In this document: in pieces, positions 8,857 to 15,571 of the stretch | How the letters are laid out: each line of letters begins with the position of its first letter | How positions within the stretch are numbered: the first letter of the stretch is position 1 | Origin: Actinospineispora acaciae DSM 45401 | Lineage (GTDB): Bacteria; Actinomycetota; Actinomycetes; Mycobacteriales; Pseudonocardiaceae | Length of the DNA stretch: 64,000 nucleotides | Direction of reading: 5' to 3' | NCBI RefSeq assembly: GCF_000620785.1 | Contig: NZ_JIAI01000016.1 | Span: 99,137 to 163,136, forward strand | Position numbers and translations under genes: made by a program | Notes under the pieces: model-generated | Told to the model about the DNA's origin: nothing | Seen by the model: only the letters and a program-made list of their open reading frames with translations | Databases searched by the model: none

Positions 8857-8994
8857 ACCCGACAACCTACGCGTCGTGGCCGTTCGCGCGACTCGACGAG
8901 GGCTCAGGAGAAGGTCGTCGCGCGACTATGAAACGGTAGGCGCACCGTCGGCCTGGGGAGGGCGGCGGGGGTGCGGCTCGAGGGGAACCCTGGA

Positions 8995-9819
8995 ATGCGA
9001 CGTTCGAAACTCCGCCCTGTTCTGGTGATGCTGGCGGGCCTGCTGACGGTGCTGGCGGCCGGCGCGGGGTGTGCCAAGAAGCCGGTGCCACCGACCCCGC
9101 CTCCCCCGCCGCCGAGCGCGCTCGACCTGGTCGCCCAGCGCGGCGAGCTGCGGGTGTGCAGCACCGGCGACTACCGGCCGTTCACCTACCGCGACCCGGC
9201 GACCGAGCGGTGGAGCGGGATCGACATCGACATGGCCGGCGACATGGCCCGCAAGCTCGGCGCCCGGCTGACGATCGTCCCGACCACCTGGGGCGCCATG
9301 GCCGACGACCTGGCCGCCGACAAGTGCGACGTGGCCATGGGCGGCGTCTCGGTGACGTTGGAGCGGGCCCGCAAGGCGGCGTACAGCGACCCGTACCTGG
9401 CCGACGGCAAGGCGCCGATCACCCGGTGCGCGAACCAGGCCCGGTTCCAGACGGTGGAGCAGATCGACCGGCCAGGGGTGCGGGTGGTGGTCAACCCCGG
9501 CGGGACCAACGAGCAGTTCGCCAAGGAGCGGCTGCGGCGGGCCACTGTCATCACGCACCCGGACAACAACACGATCTTCGAGGAGATCATGGCGAACCGG
9601 GCCGACGTCATGATCACCGACGCCGGCGAGACCCGCTGGCAGGCCAAGCAGCACCCGGAGCTGTGCGCGGTGAACCCGGACCGGCCGCTCAGCTTCGCAC
9701 CCAAGGCCTACCTGCTGCCCCGGGGCGACGTGGTGTTCCAGCAGTGGGTGAACCAGTGGCTGCGGCTGGCCCTCGGCGACGGCACCTACCAGCGGTTCGC
9801 GCGCCCCTGGACGGGCTGA
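8995..9819 (+). CDS. secreted/lipoprotein cyclohexadienyl dehydratase (PheC-like) of the solute-binding fold
   Basis: 274-residue exported protein of the amino-acid-binding (SBP_bac_3) fold. After a signal peptide ending at Cys26 (AAGAGC, a weak lipobox) comes a Pro-rich linker. From STGDYRPFTYR onward it follows Pseudomonas PheC, a periplasmic enzyme that dehydrates prephenate or arogenate, far more closely than it follows transporters: LTIVPTTWGAM, DVAMGGVSVTLERARKA, PYLADGKAPITRC, VVVNPGGTNEQFAKERL, HPDNNTIFEEIM, MITDAGETRWQ and HPELCAVNPD. The Glu of the TDAxE segment, where PheC has its catalytic acid, is kept. No permease or ATPase gene is adjacent, which also argues against a transport role. 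Start ATG 8995 follows AGGGGAA. A plain binding protein remains possible. Confidence 0.75.
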   Translation: MRRSKLRPVLVMLAGLLTVLAAGAGCAKKPVPPTPPPPPPSALDLVAQRGELRVCSTGDYRPFTYRDPATERWSGIDIDMAGDMARKLGARLTIVPTTWGAMADDLAADKCDVAMGGVSVTLERARKAAYSDPYLADGKAPITRCANQARFQTVEQIDRPGVRVVVNPGGTNEQFAKERLRRATVITHPDNNTIFEEIMANRADVMITDAGETRWQAKQHPELCAVNPDRPLSFAPKAYLLPRGDVVFQQWVNQWLRLALGDGTYQRFARPWTG

Positions 9820-10598
9820 CCCAGGAAGTCGGTGACCAGCTCGGACGCGAGCGGGCGGCACTCTTCGAAGTAGGCGTGGCGCGCGCCGGGGAGCAACTCC
9901 AGGCGGGCACCCGGGATGCGGTCGGCCAGGAGCCGGGCGTTGGCCGCCGGGTTGAGTTGGTCGTCCTCGCCGTGCAGGACCAGGGTGGGCGCGGCGATGT
10001 CGGGCAGCGCGTCCCAGGCGTCGTGCTGGGCGCTGGCCAGCAGGTGGTGGCGGCGGGCGTGCGGCGGCATGTCCGGATCGCCCAGCGTCCAGTACGGCCC
10101 GGGGTTCGCGGCGAGCCAGGCCGGGGTGTACATCAGCTCCAGCAGCGCGCGCCGGTTCGCCGCCGGGTCGGGCCGGGCCAGGGCGCGGCGGACCTCGGGG
10201 CCGCGCTCCACGCCGTGCGCGCCACCGGGCGAGGTGCAGCCGAGCACCAGCCGGCGCACCCGGCGCGGATGGGCGGCCGCGAGCCACTGGGCAACCCGGC
10301 CGCCCATCGAGGTGCCGTAGACGTCGGCCCGGTCGATGCCGAGGTCGTCGAGCACGGCGACGGCGTCCTCGGCGAACCCCCGGGTGCTGTACGGGACGTC
10401 GGGCCTGTCGCTGTCGCCGGTGCCTCGGTAGTCGAGCGACACCGTGGGCCGGTCGTGCTCGAAGTCGGCCCGCACGCCGTTCCACCAGGTGTGCGAGCTG
10501 GCCTGGCCGGCCAGTAGCAGCAGTGGTCTGGTCTCTGGGCCGACGCCGCGGACCTGGTACGCGATCCGGGTTCCGTCCGGCACCGTCACCTGTGGCAC
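9786..10598 (-). CDS. alpha/beta-hydrolase
   Basis: 270-residue alpha/beta-hydrolase. LLLLAGQASSHTWW is the oxyanion region, VYGTSMGGRVAQWLAA the nucleophile elbow (G-T-S-M-G, Ser nucleophile), TLVLHGEDDQLNP the acid strand, and GARHAYFEECRP gives the catalytic His. The substrate is unknown; relatives include lipid and lactone hydrolases. The start at GTG 10598 follows GAGAGGAG; an ATG at 10634 would add 12 residues. The 3' end overlaps the convergent PheC-like gene by 34 bp. It is divergent from the Sul-like dihydropteroate synthase. Confidence 0.85.
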   Translation of the reverse strand: MPQVTVPDGTRIAYQVRGVGPETRPLLLLAGQASSHTWWNGVRADFEHDRPTVSLDYRGTGDSDRPDVPYSTRGFAEDAVAVLDDLGIDRADVYGTSMGGRVAQWLAAAHPRRVRRLVLGCTSPGGAHGVERGPEVRRALARPDPAANRRALLELMYTPAWLAANPGPYWTLGDPDMPPHARRHHLLASAQHDAWDALPDIAAPTLVLHGEDDQLNPAANARLLADRIPGARLELLPGARHAYFEECRPLASELVTDFLGQPVQGRANRW

Positions 10599-10745
10599 GA
10601 ACCCACGGCTCCTCTCGATAGTTGCTGTTAGCATCATGACCGGCCGTGACTGGCGTGAGCGGATGGGCACAACCATCGGGGAGCGGCCGGTAATCGTGAC
10701 GTTGCGCCGTACGCCTGGGTGCCGCAAGGCTTCGGGAGGCGCGCG

Positions 10746-11567
10746 GTGGGCGGGACGTGTACGGGCGGCCGGCCGCTCCTGGTCGGCATCGTCAACATCA
10801 CCGAGGACTCCTACTCCGACGGCGGGCTCTACCTGGCTCCGGAGCGGGCGTTGGCGCACGCGCGGCGGCTGCGTCGGGACGGGGCCGACGTCGTGGAGCT
10901 GGGGGCGGCGGCCAGCCATCCCAGCGCGCGGCGGGTCGCCCCCGAGGAGGAGCAGGCGCGGCTGGCGCCCGTGCTCGACGCGCTGGTGGCCGAGGGGGTG
11001 CCGACCGCCGTCGACTCGTTCCACCCCGGCACGCAGCTGTTCGCGGTGCGGCACGGCGTCGGGTTCCTCAACGACATCCGGGGGTTCGCCGATCCGGACG
11101 TCCACCCCGCGCTGGCCGAGTCCGGGTGCGGGCTGATCGTGATGCACTCGGTGCAGCGGGGGCCGGCCACCGAGGTGGTCACCGACCCGGCGGCGATCCG
11201 GGCCGACATCGAGCGGTTCTTCACCGAGCGGCTGGCCGCGCTCGGGGCCGCCGGCATCCCGCGCGAACGGCTGGTGCTCGACCCCGGGCTCGGGTTCTTC
11301 CTGGGCAGCAACCCGGAGCCGTCGCTGGCGGTGCTCGCGAGCATCCACCGGCTCAGGGCGCGGTTCGGGCTGCCGATCCTGGTCTCCCCGTCGCGCAAGT
11401 CGTTCCTACGAACGCTCACCGGGCACGACATCGCGCACATCGGGCCGGCCACCCTGGCCGCCGAGCTGCACGCCGCGTCGCAGGGCGCCGACTACATCCG
11501 CACCCACGACGTGGCCGCCCTGCGCGACGCCCTCACGGTCACCACCGCGATCGAGAACGCCGGCTAG
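10746..11567 (+). CDS. dihydropteroate synthase of the sulfonamide-resistant (Sul-like) type
   Basis: 273-residue TIM-barrel dihydropteroate synthase, condensing p-aminobenzoate with hydroxymethyl-dihydropterin diphosphate. It follows the mobile Sul1/Sul2 resistance enzymes rather than ordinary FolP: GIVNITEDSYSDGG, ADVVELGAAASHPSA, GVPTAVDSFHPGTQL, FLNDIRGF, LIVMHSVQ, RLVLDPGLGFFLGSNPE, SRKSFLRTLTG and DYIRTHDV. The GFFLG stretch (residues 182-187) holds the Phe-Gly insertion known to let Sul enzymes discriminate sulfonamides from p-aminobenzoate. Start GTG 10746 has GGGAGG six nt upstream. No other folate genes are nearby, so this is probably a second, stand-alone copy. Confidence 0.85.
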   Translation: MGGTCTGGRPLLVGIVNITEDSYSDGGLYLAPERALAHARRLRRDGADVVELGAAASHPSARRVAPEEEQARLAPVLDALVAEGVPTAVDSFHPGTQLFAVRHGVGFLNDIRGFADPDVHPALAESGCGLIVMHSVQRGPATEVVTDPAAIRADIERFFTERLAALGAAGIPRERLVLDPGLGFFLGSNPEPSLAVLASIHRLRARFGLPILVSPSRKSFLRTLTGHDIAHIGPATLAAELHAASQGADYIRTHDVAALRDALTVTTAIENAG

Positions 11568-11576
11568 GGCGCGAGG

Positions 11577-11753
11577 TCACCACCACTCGTCGGGCAGCTT
11601 GGACTCGATGGCGTGCAGGTGGTCACGGGCGCACCGGGGGCACAGCCAGCTGCTCGCGCCCCCCGGCCGGCGGTCGAACACCCAGGACAGCCCGGACGCC
11701 GACGCCGTGTCACGCTGCCGACCGCAGACGCGGCAGCGCTCGGTCTCGTTCAT
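11577..11753 (-). CDS. small zinc-ribbon protein (58 aa)
   Basis: A 58-residue reading starting MNETERCRVCGRQRD and ending SKLPDEWW. It has two CxxC knuckles, C7-x2-C10 and C38-x2-C41 (WLCPRCARDH), the layout of a treble-clef or zinc-ribbon fold. It is preceded by a start ATG at 11753 and closed by TGA next to the end of the Sul-like gene, with which it is convergent. Its GC pattern and compact fold suggest a real small protein. The function is unknown. Confidence 0.7.
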   Translation of the reverse strand: MNETERCRVCGRQRDTASASGLSWVFDRRPGGASSWLCPRCARDHLHAIESKLPDEWW

Positions 11754-11918
11754 TCCCCGCAGTCTGCCGGCCTTCCGGACGCAAACTCACCGCCACATGG
11801 CACAACACACGCGCCCCTCGCCGACCGGCCGCACAGGTGCGCCCAACGTCCGACGGTCGTTCGTCACTCGTCAACCCAACAGGTGACCGTCACGCCCGTC
11901 GCACCACTCACAGCAGTG

Positions 11919-12665
11919 TCAGGCGGCGCCGGGGCGGCACTTCTGGCACGGGCGGTAGCCGTCCTTCGCGGCGGCCGCCATGTCGCGGAAGCCGACCCGG
12001 TGCGCCGGGCCGATCCGGCGGGCGTCCGCGCAGGTCGGGTAGCAGACGATGCCCGTCGTGTCGCTGCCCAGGTAGTGCACCCGGGCCCGGGCCAGCTCGC
12101 GCACCTCGTCGAGGTTGACCCGCTCGGCGCGCAGCAGCCGCTCCTTGGCCGGGGCGCCGAACACGTACCCGCCGGGGTCGCCGTCCGAGCGGGTCACCCG
12201 GTGGCAGGGGATCACGATCGGCACCGGGTTGCGGCCCAGCGCGGAGCCGACGGCGCGCACCGCCTTGGGCCGGCCGATCTCCCGGGCCACCCAGGCGTAC
12301 GGGCGGGTCTGCCCGGCCGGGATGCGGCGGGTGGCGCCCAGCACGTCGCGCTCGAAGTCGGTCAGCCCGCGCAGGTCGACCTTGACCGCCCGACCGCCGG
12401 GGCCGTCCGGGCGCAGCGCGGGCAGCAGCCCGGCCGGCGGGCGCTCCCCCGGCAGCAGCGGACGCCCGAAGCGCTCCCGGAACTCCTCGGCGAACGCGGC
12501 CGGGTCAGGACCGGGGCGCAGGTAGGCCAGGCCGGCGTCGGTGACCGCCGCGTACAGCTCGCCGAGCGGACCGGGCACCCGCACCCAGCGGGCCACCACC
12601 CGGTCCAGCAGCCCGGCCGGCGGGTCGACCACGAGCCCAGCCAGCTCGTGTTCCATGGACATCAT
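11919..12665 (-). CDS. O6-alkylguanine-DNA alkyltransferase fused to a C-terminal Ada zinc domain
   Basis: 248-residue two-domain DNA repair protein. Residues about 30-190 are an Ogt-type alkyltransferase with the PCHRV suicide site (Cys154) after NPVPIVI. Residues about 197-245 are an Ada N-terminal-type zinc domain, the methyl-phosphotriester acceptor: DTTGIVCYPTC then GYRPCQKC, giving all four zinc Cys (208, 212, 240, 243). In E. coli Ada the zinc domain is at the N-terminus and an AraC domain lies between; here the order is reversed and the AraC part is absent. The start follows GGAGGTG and overlaps the stop of the upstream sigma-factor gene, so the two are translationally coupled. The pairing suggests the sigma factor may replace the missing activator. 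Confidence 0.85.
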   Translation of the reverse strand: MMSMEHELAGLVVDPPAGLLDRVVARWVRVPGPLGELYAAVTDAGLAYLRPGPDPAAFAEEFRERFGRPLLPGERPPAGLLPALRPDGPGGRAVKVDLRGLTDFERDVLGATRRIPAGQTRPYAWVAREIGRPKAVRAVGSALGRNPVPIVIPCHRVTRSDGDPGGYVFGAPAKERLLRAERVNLDEVRELARARVHYLGSDTTGIVCYPTCADARRIGPAHRVGFRDMAAAAKDGYRPCQKCRPGAA

Positions 12666-13300
12666 CGGACACCTCCATCGCGCTGGACGCGCAGTTCCCG
12701 CAGCCGGGCCAGGCCTCGGGAGATGTGTGACTTCACGGTCCCTTCGGGGCTGCCGAGCACCTCGGCGATCTCGGCGATGGAGAGCTCGCTCATGTGCCGC
12801 AGCACCACCGCCACCCGCTGGGCGTGCGGCAGTTGGGCCAGCAGGGCGGCCACCTCGGCGCCGGTCTCCCGGTCCGCGACGGTGCCCGCCACGTCAGCCT
12901 TGGGGTCGACCGGCTCGCCGGCGGCCTCCAGCGGGGCGGTGGGCCGCCGGGCCGCCGAGCGCTGCCGGTTGCGCCAGCCGTTGAGCAGGATGGTCACCAG
13001 CCACGCGCGCGGGCGCAGGGTGACCAGCCGCTCCGGCGAGTAGTCGCGCAGCGCCCGGTAGGCGCGCAGGAAGGCGTCGGCGGTGAGGTCCTCGGCGTCC
13101 GCCCACCGCCCGCTCACCCGCAGCGCGGTGGAGAACACCAGCCGCTGGTAGGACTCGAACAGCACGACGAAGCCGGCGTCGACGTCCTCGGTCAACGCCA
13201 GCCGGATCCGGTCGTCCTGCTCGACCTCGGGCTCGATCCCGGGCTCGGCGTCAACGCCGGCGTTCAGGTCGGCCACCAGCACCCCACCGCTCGCACTCAC
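12662..13300 (-). CDS. ECF/SigE-like sigma-70 family RNA polymerase sigma factor
   Basis: 212-residue group IV-type sigma factor. Region 2 is VVLFESYQRLVFSTALRV..DAEDLTADAFLRAYRAL (residues about 42-85); region 4 is QLPHAQRVAVVLRHMSELS followed by IAEIAEVLGSPEGTVKSHI. Start GTG 13300 shares GTGA with the stop of the upstream transporter, and its own stop overlaps the alkyltransferase-Ada gene. The three genes are therefore one coupled unit. No anti-sigma factor with a zinc-binding or membrane domain is adjacent. The neighbouring repair gene suggests a DNA-alkylation stress role, which is inference. Confidence 0.85.
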   Translation of the reverse strand: MSASGGVLVADLNAGVDAEPGIEPEVEQDDRIRLALTEDVDAGFVVLFESYQRLVFSTALRVSGRWADAEDLTADAFLRAYRALRDYSPERLVTLRPRAWLVTILLNGWRNRQRSAARRPTAPLEAAGEPVDPKADVAGTVADRETGAEVAALLAQLPHAQRVAVVLRHMSELSIAEIAEVLGSPEGTVKSHISRGLARLRELRVQRDGGVR

Positions 13301-14283
13301 ACCCCTCGAACACCGGGCGGCCCCGGACGGTTGCGTTCGTGCCCAGTGTGGCCCAGCCGGGTCGCCAGCCAGGCGCAGGTCACGAGCTGGCACATGTGGT
13401 AGAGCAGCACCGGCAGCAGCACGCCGACGCCGTGGTCGGCGAACAGCACGCCGGCCATCGGCAGCCCGGTGGCCACGCTCTTGTTCGACCCGCAGAACAT
13501 CATGGTGATCCGGTCCCCGAGCCCGAACCCGAGCCGGCGCGGCACCGTGGCGGTGGTCAGGAGCACGAGCGCGAGCAGCGACACCACCACCGCGACCAGC
13601 ACGCCGAGCACCCCCGGCGAGAGCATCCGCCAGGTGCCGGTCACCACGCCGCGGCCGACGCCCAGGTAGGCGACCAGCACGACCGATCCCCTGTCGACGA
13701 CCGAGAGCAGCGCGCGGTGCCGCGCCACCCAGCCGCCGATCCACCGGCGCACCGCCTGCCCCAGCACGAACGGCAGCATCAGCCGCACCGCCACGTCCCC
13801 GATCGCACCCAGCGAGACGCCGCCGTGCGCGGACATCAGCACCCCGGTGAGCACCGGCGTGACCACCACCCCCGTCATGTTGGACAGCGCCGCCGAGCAG
13901 ATCGCCGCCGGCACGTTCCCGCCGGCCATCGAGGTGAACGCGACGGCGGCCTGCACCGTCGACGGCAGGCAGCACAGGAACAGCACCCCCAGCGCCTGCT
14001 CGCGCGGCAACAGCCCACCCGGAACCAGCTGGACGGCCAGCCCGAGCAGCGGGAACAGCACGAACGTGGTGGCCAGCACCACGCCGTGCAGCCGCCAGTG
14101 CCGGCTCGCCTCGGCCACCTCGGCGCCGGACAGCCGCGCGCCGTAGAGGAAGAACATCAGCCCGATCACCACGCCGGTGACGTGCTCGACGCCGACCAGC
14201 CAGACGCCCCTGGCCGGCAGCGGCACCGCGACGCAGACGGTGAGCGGGATCAGCACCAGCAGCGGGTCCGTCCGACGGGTCAT
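13297..14283 (-). CDS. bile acid:sodium symporter-family (SBF-like) membrane transporter
   Basis: About 328 residues with eight to ten hydrophobic segments, for example DPLLVLIPLTVCVAVPLPA, HVTGVVIGLMFFLYGARLSG, VVLATTFVLFPLLGLAV and VALVLLTTATVP. The crossover motifs GLMFFLYGARLSG, CCLPSTVQAAVAFTSMAGGN and FCGSNKSVATGLPMA are those of the SBF-like (YfeH/SLC10A7) branch of the bile acid/sodium symporter superfamily. The start is uncertain: ATG 14283 gives the most protein-like N-terminus (MTRRTDPLL), while codons up to 14343 stay open. It is the first gene of an operon with the sigma factor and the alkyltransferase, and it is divergent from a LysR gene that may control it. Confidence 0.8.
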   Translation of the reverse strand: MTRRTDPLLVLIPLTVCVAVPLPARGVWLVGVEHVTGVVIGLMFFLYGARLSGAEVAEASRHWRLHGVVLATTFVLFPLLGLAVQLVPGGLLPREQALGVLFLCCLPSTVQAAVAFTSMAGGNVPAAICSAALSNMTGVVVTPVLTGVLMSAHGGVSLGAIGDVAVRLMLPFVLGQAVRRWIGGWVARHRALLSVVDRGSVVLVAYLGVGRGVVTGTWRMLSPGVLGVLVAVVVSLLALVLLTTATVPRRLGFGLGDRITMMFCGSNKSVATGLPMAGVLFADHGVGVLLPVLLYHMCQLVTCAWLATRLGHTGHERNRPGPPGVRGV

Positions 14284-14354
14284 CCGACCGATCATGTTCG
14301 AGCGGCGGTGATGTGGAAACGCGTAGTCCGTACTCATTGTCATCGCATATCGTG

Positions 14355-15233
14355 ATGGCCGTGTTCGACCCGGTGCGGCTGCGCTCGTTCGCCACCGTGG
14401 CGCGCTGCCTGAGCTTCACCAGGGCCGCCGAACGGCTCGGGCTGCGCCAGTCCACGGTGAGCCAGCACGTCCGCAAGCTGGAGGCCGAGGTGGGGCGGCC
14501 GCTGCTGGCCAGGGACACGCACTCGGTGGCGCTCACCCCGGACGGCGCGGCCATGCTGGAGTTCGCCGGCACCATCCTGGACACGGTGGACAGGGCGCGG
14601 GCGCACTTCGGCGACTCGGCGGTGCGCGGCCGGCTGCGGTTCGGCATGTCCGAGGACCTCGTGCTCACCCGGCTGCCGTCCATCCTCACCGAGTTCCGCC
14701 GCCGCCATCCCCTGGTCGACCTCGAACTGACCGTCGACCACACCGCCACCCTGCGCGCGCTGGGCGACCACCGGGACCTCGACCTGGTGTTCGGCAAGCG
14801 CATGCCGGGCGAGGCGCACGGCATCCGGGTCTGGTCGGACCGGTTCGTCTGGGTCGCCGGGCCGGAGCTCCCCCCGCTCGGCCGCGCCGACCGGGTGCCG
14901 CTGGTCGGCTACCCCGCGCCGAGCCTGTCCCGCGACGCCGCCGTCACGGCCCTGGAGGCGGCCGGGCGGCCGTGGCGGATGGTGTGCAGCAGCAAGAGCC
15001 TGAACGGGGTCCAGGCCGCCGCGCTGGCCGGACTGGGCGTGTTCGCGCACGCCGAGTCGCTGATCCCGCCGGGCCTGGCCGTGGCACCGTCGTCCGCCGG
15101 CCTACCGCCGCTGCCCGGCTTCGACTTCATGCTCTCCGGCGGCCGCGCCGGACTGCACGGCCCGGCTGCCGCCCTCGCCCACTCCATTCAGCACGCCGCG
15201 CTGTGGACCGGCGGGTCGGCGGTCACAAAGTGA
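14355..15233 (+). CDS. LysR-family transcriptional regulator
   Basis: 292-residue LysR regulator. The winged helix reads LRSFATVARCLSFTRAAERL and STVSQHVRKLEAEVGRPLL (residues 8-50). A periplasmic-binding-like effector domain follows from RGRLRFGMSEDLVLTRLP. Start ATG 14355 is preferred over an in-frame codon at 14313. It is transcribed divergently from the SBF transporter, so the 70-bp gap is the likely operator and the transporter substrate may be the inducer. The 3' end overlaps the convergent 109-aa gene by 11 bp. Confidence 0.9.
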   Translation: MAVFDPVRLRSFATVARCLSFTRAAERLGLRQSTVSQHVRKLEAEVGRPLLARDTHSVALTPDGAAMLEFAGTILDTVDRARAHFGDSAVRGRLRFGMSEDLVLTRLPSILTEFRRRHPLVDLELTVDHTATLRALGDHRDLDLVFGKRMPGEAHGIRVWSDRFVWVAGPELPPLGRADRVPLVGYPAPSLSRDAAVTALEAAGRPWRMVCSSKSLNGVQAAALAGLGVFAHAESLIPPGLAVAPSSAGLPPLPGFDFMLSGGRAGLHGPAAALAHSIQHAALWTGGSAVTK

Positions 15234-15552
15234 TGTTGCCGTGGATGTCGCGGGCCTGGACGAGCTTGCCGGTCACGCTGGAGTGCACCTGGTTCACCAC
15301 GCCGCCGCTGGCCAGTTCGGCCCAGCCGGAGCGCAGCGCCTCCCGGAACTCCGGGTCGTCGCGTTCCGCCTCGGCCAACCGGTCGGCGAGGACGGCGACC
15401 GCTGCCGGGTCGTCCGGCGCCTGGGTGGCCGCTTCGAGGGCTTCGCGGGCCGCGCGGCGCTCGGCGAACCTGTCCTTCACCAGTTGGTAGAGGCCGGCGG
15501 CCGCCTTGCCCGCGAGCGCGGTGGCGATGGCGGTCAGGATTGGCTCTGGCAT
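15223..15552 (-). CDS. small putative effector with C-terminal amyloid-like motif, partner of NACHT protein
   Basis: 109 residues. The first 30 form a hydrophobic, possibly membrane-active helix (ILTAIATALAGKAAAGLYQL). Two or three charged helices follow to about residue 80. The C-terminus (87-109) reads NQVHSSVTGKLVQARDIHGN then ITL. This tail matches the N-terminus of the NACHT protein encoded 20 bp upstream: both have N-Q, a Ser/Thr-Gly step, [IV]-Q-A-x-x-I-H-G and a closing hydrophobic strand. That is the pattern of bacterial amyloid signalling sequences, where an NLR-type receptor templates a small helical pore-forming (Bell/HeLo-like) effector. A strong RBS (GGAGGAAAA) precedes ATG 15552. 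The effector role is inference from architecture. Confidence 0.65.
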   Translation of the reverse strand: MPEPILTAIATALAGKAAAGLYQLVKDRFAERRAAREALEAATQAPDDPAAVAVLADRLAEAERDDPEFREALRSGWAELASGGVVNQVHSSVTGKLVQARDIHGNITL

Positions 15553-15571
15553 TTTTCCTCCGGTCGGTGCT

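Noticed and set aside
8866..10485. 519-aa minus-strand frame covering the PheC-like gene
   Set aside because: No motif, Arg/Pro-rich; the real minus-strand gene here is the alpha/beta-hydrolase in another frame.
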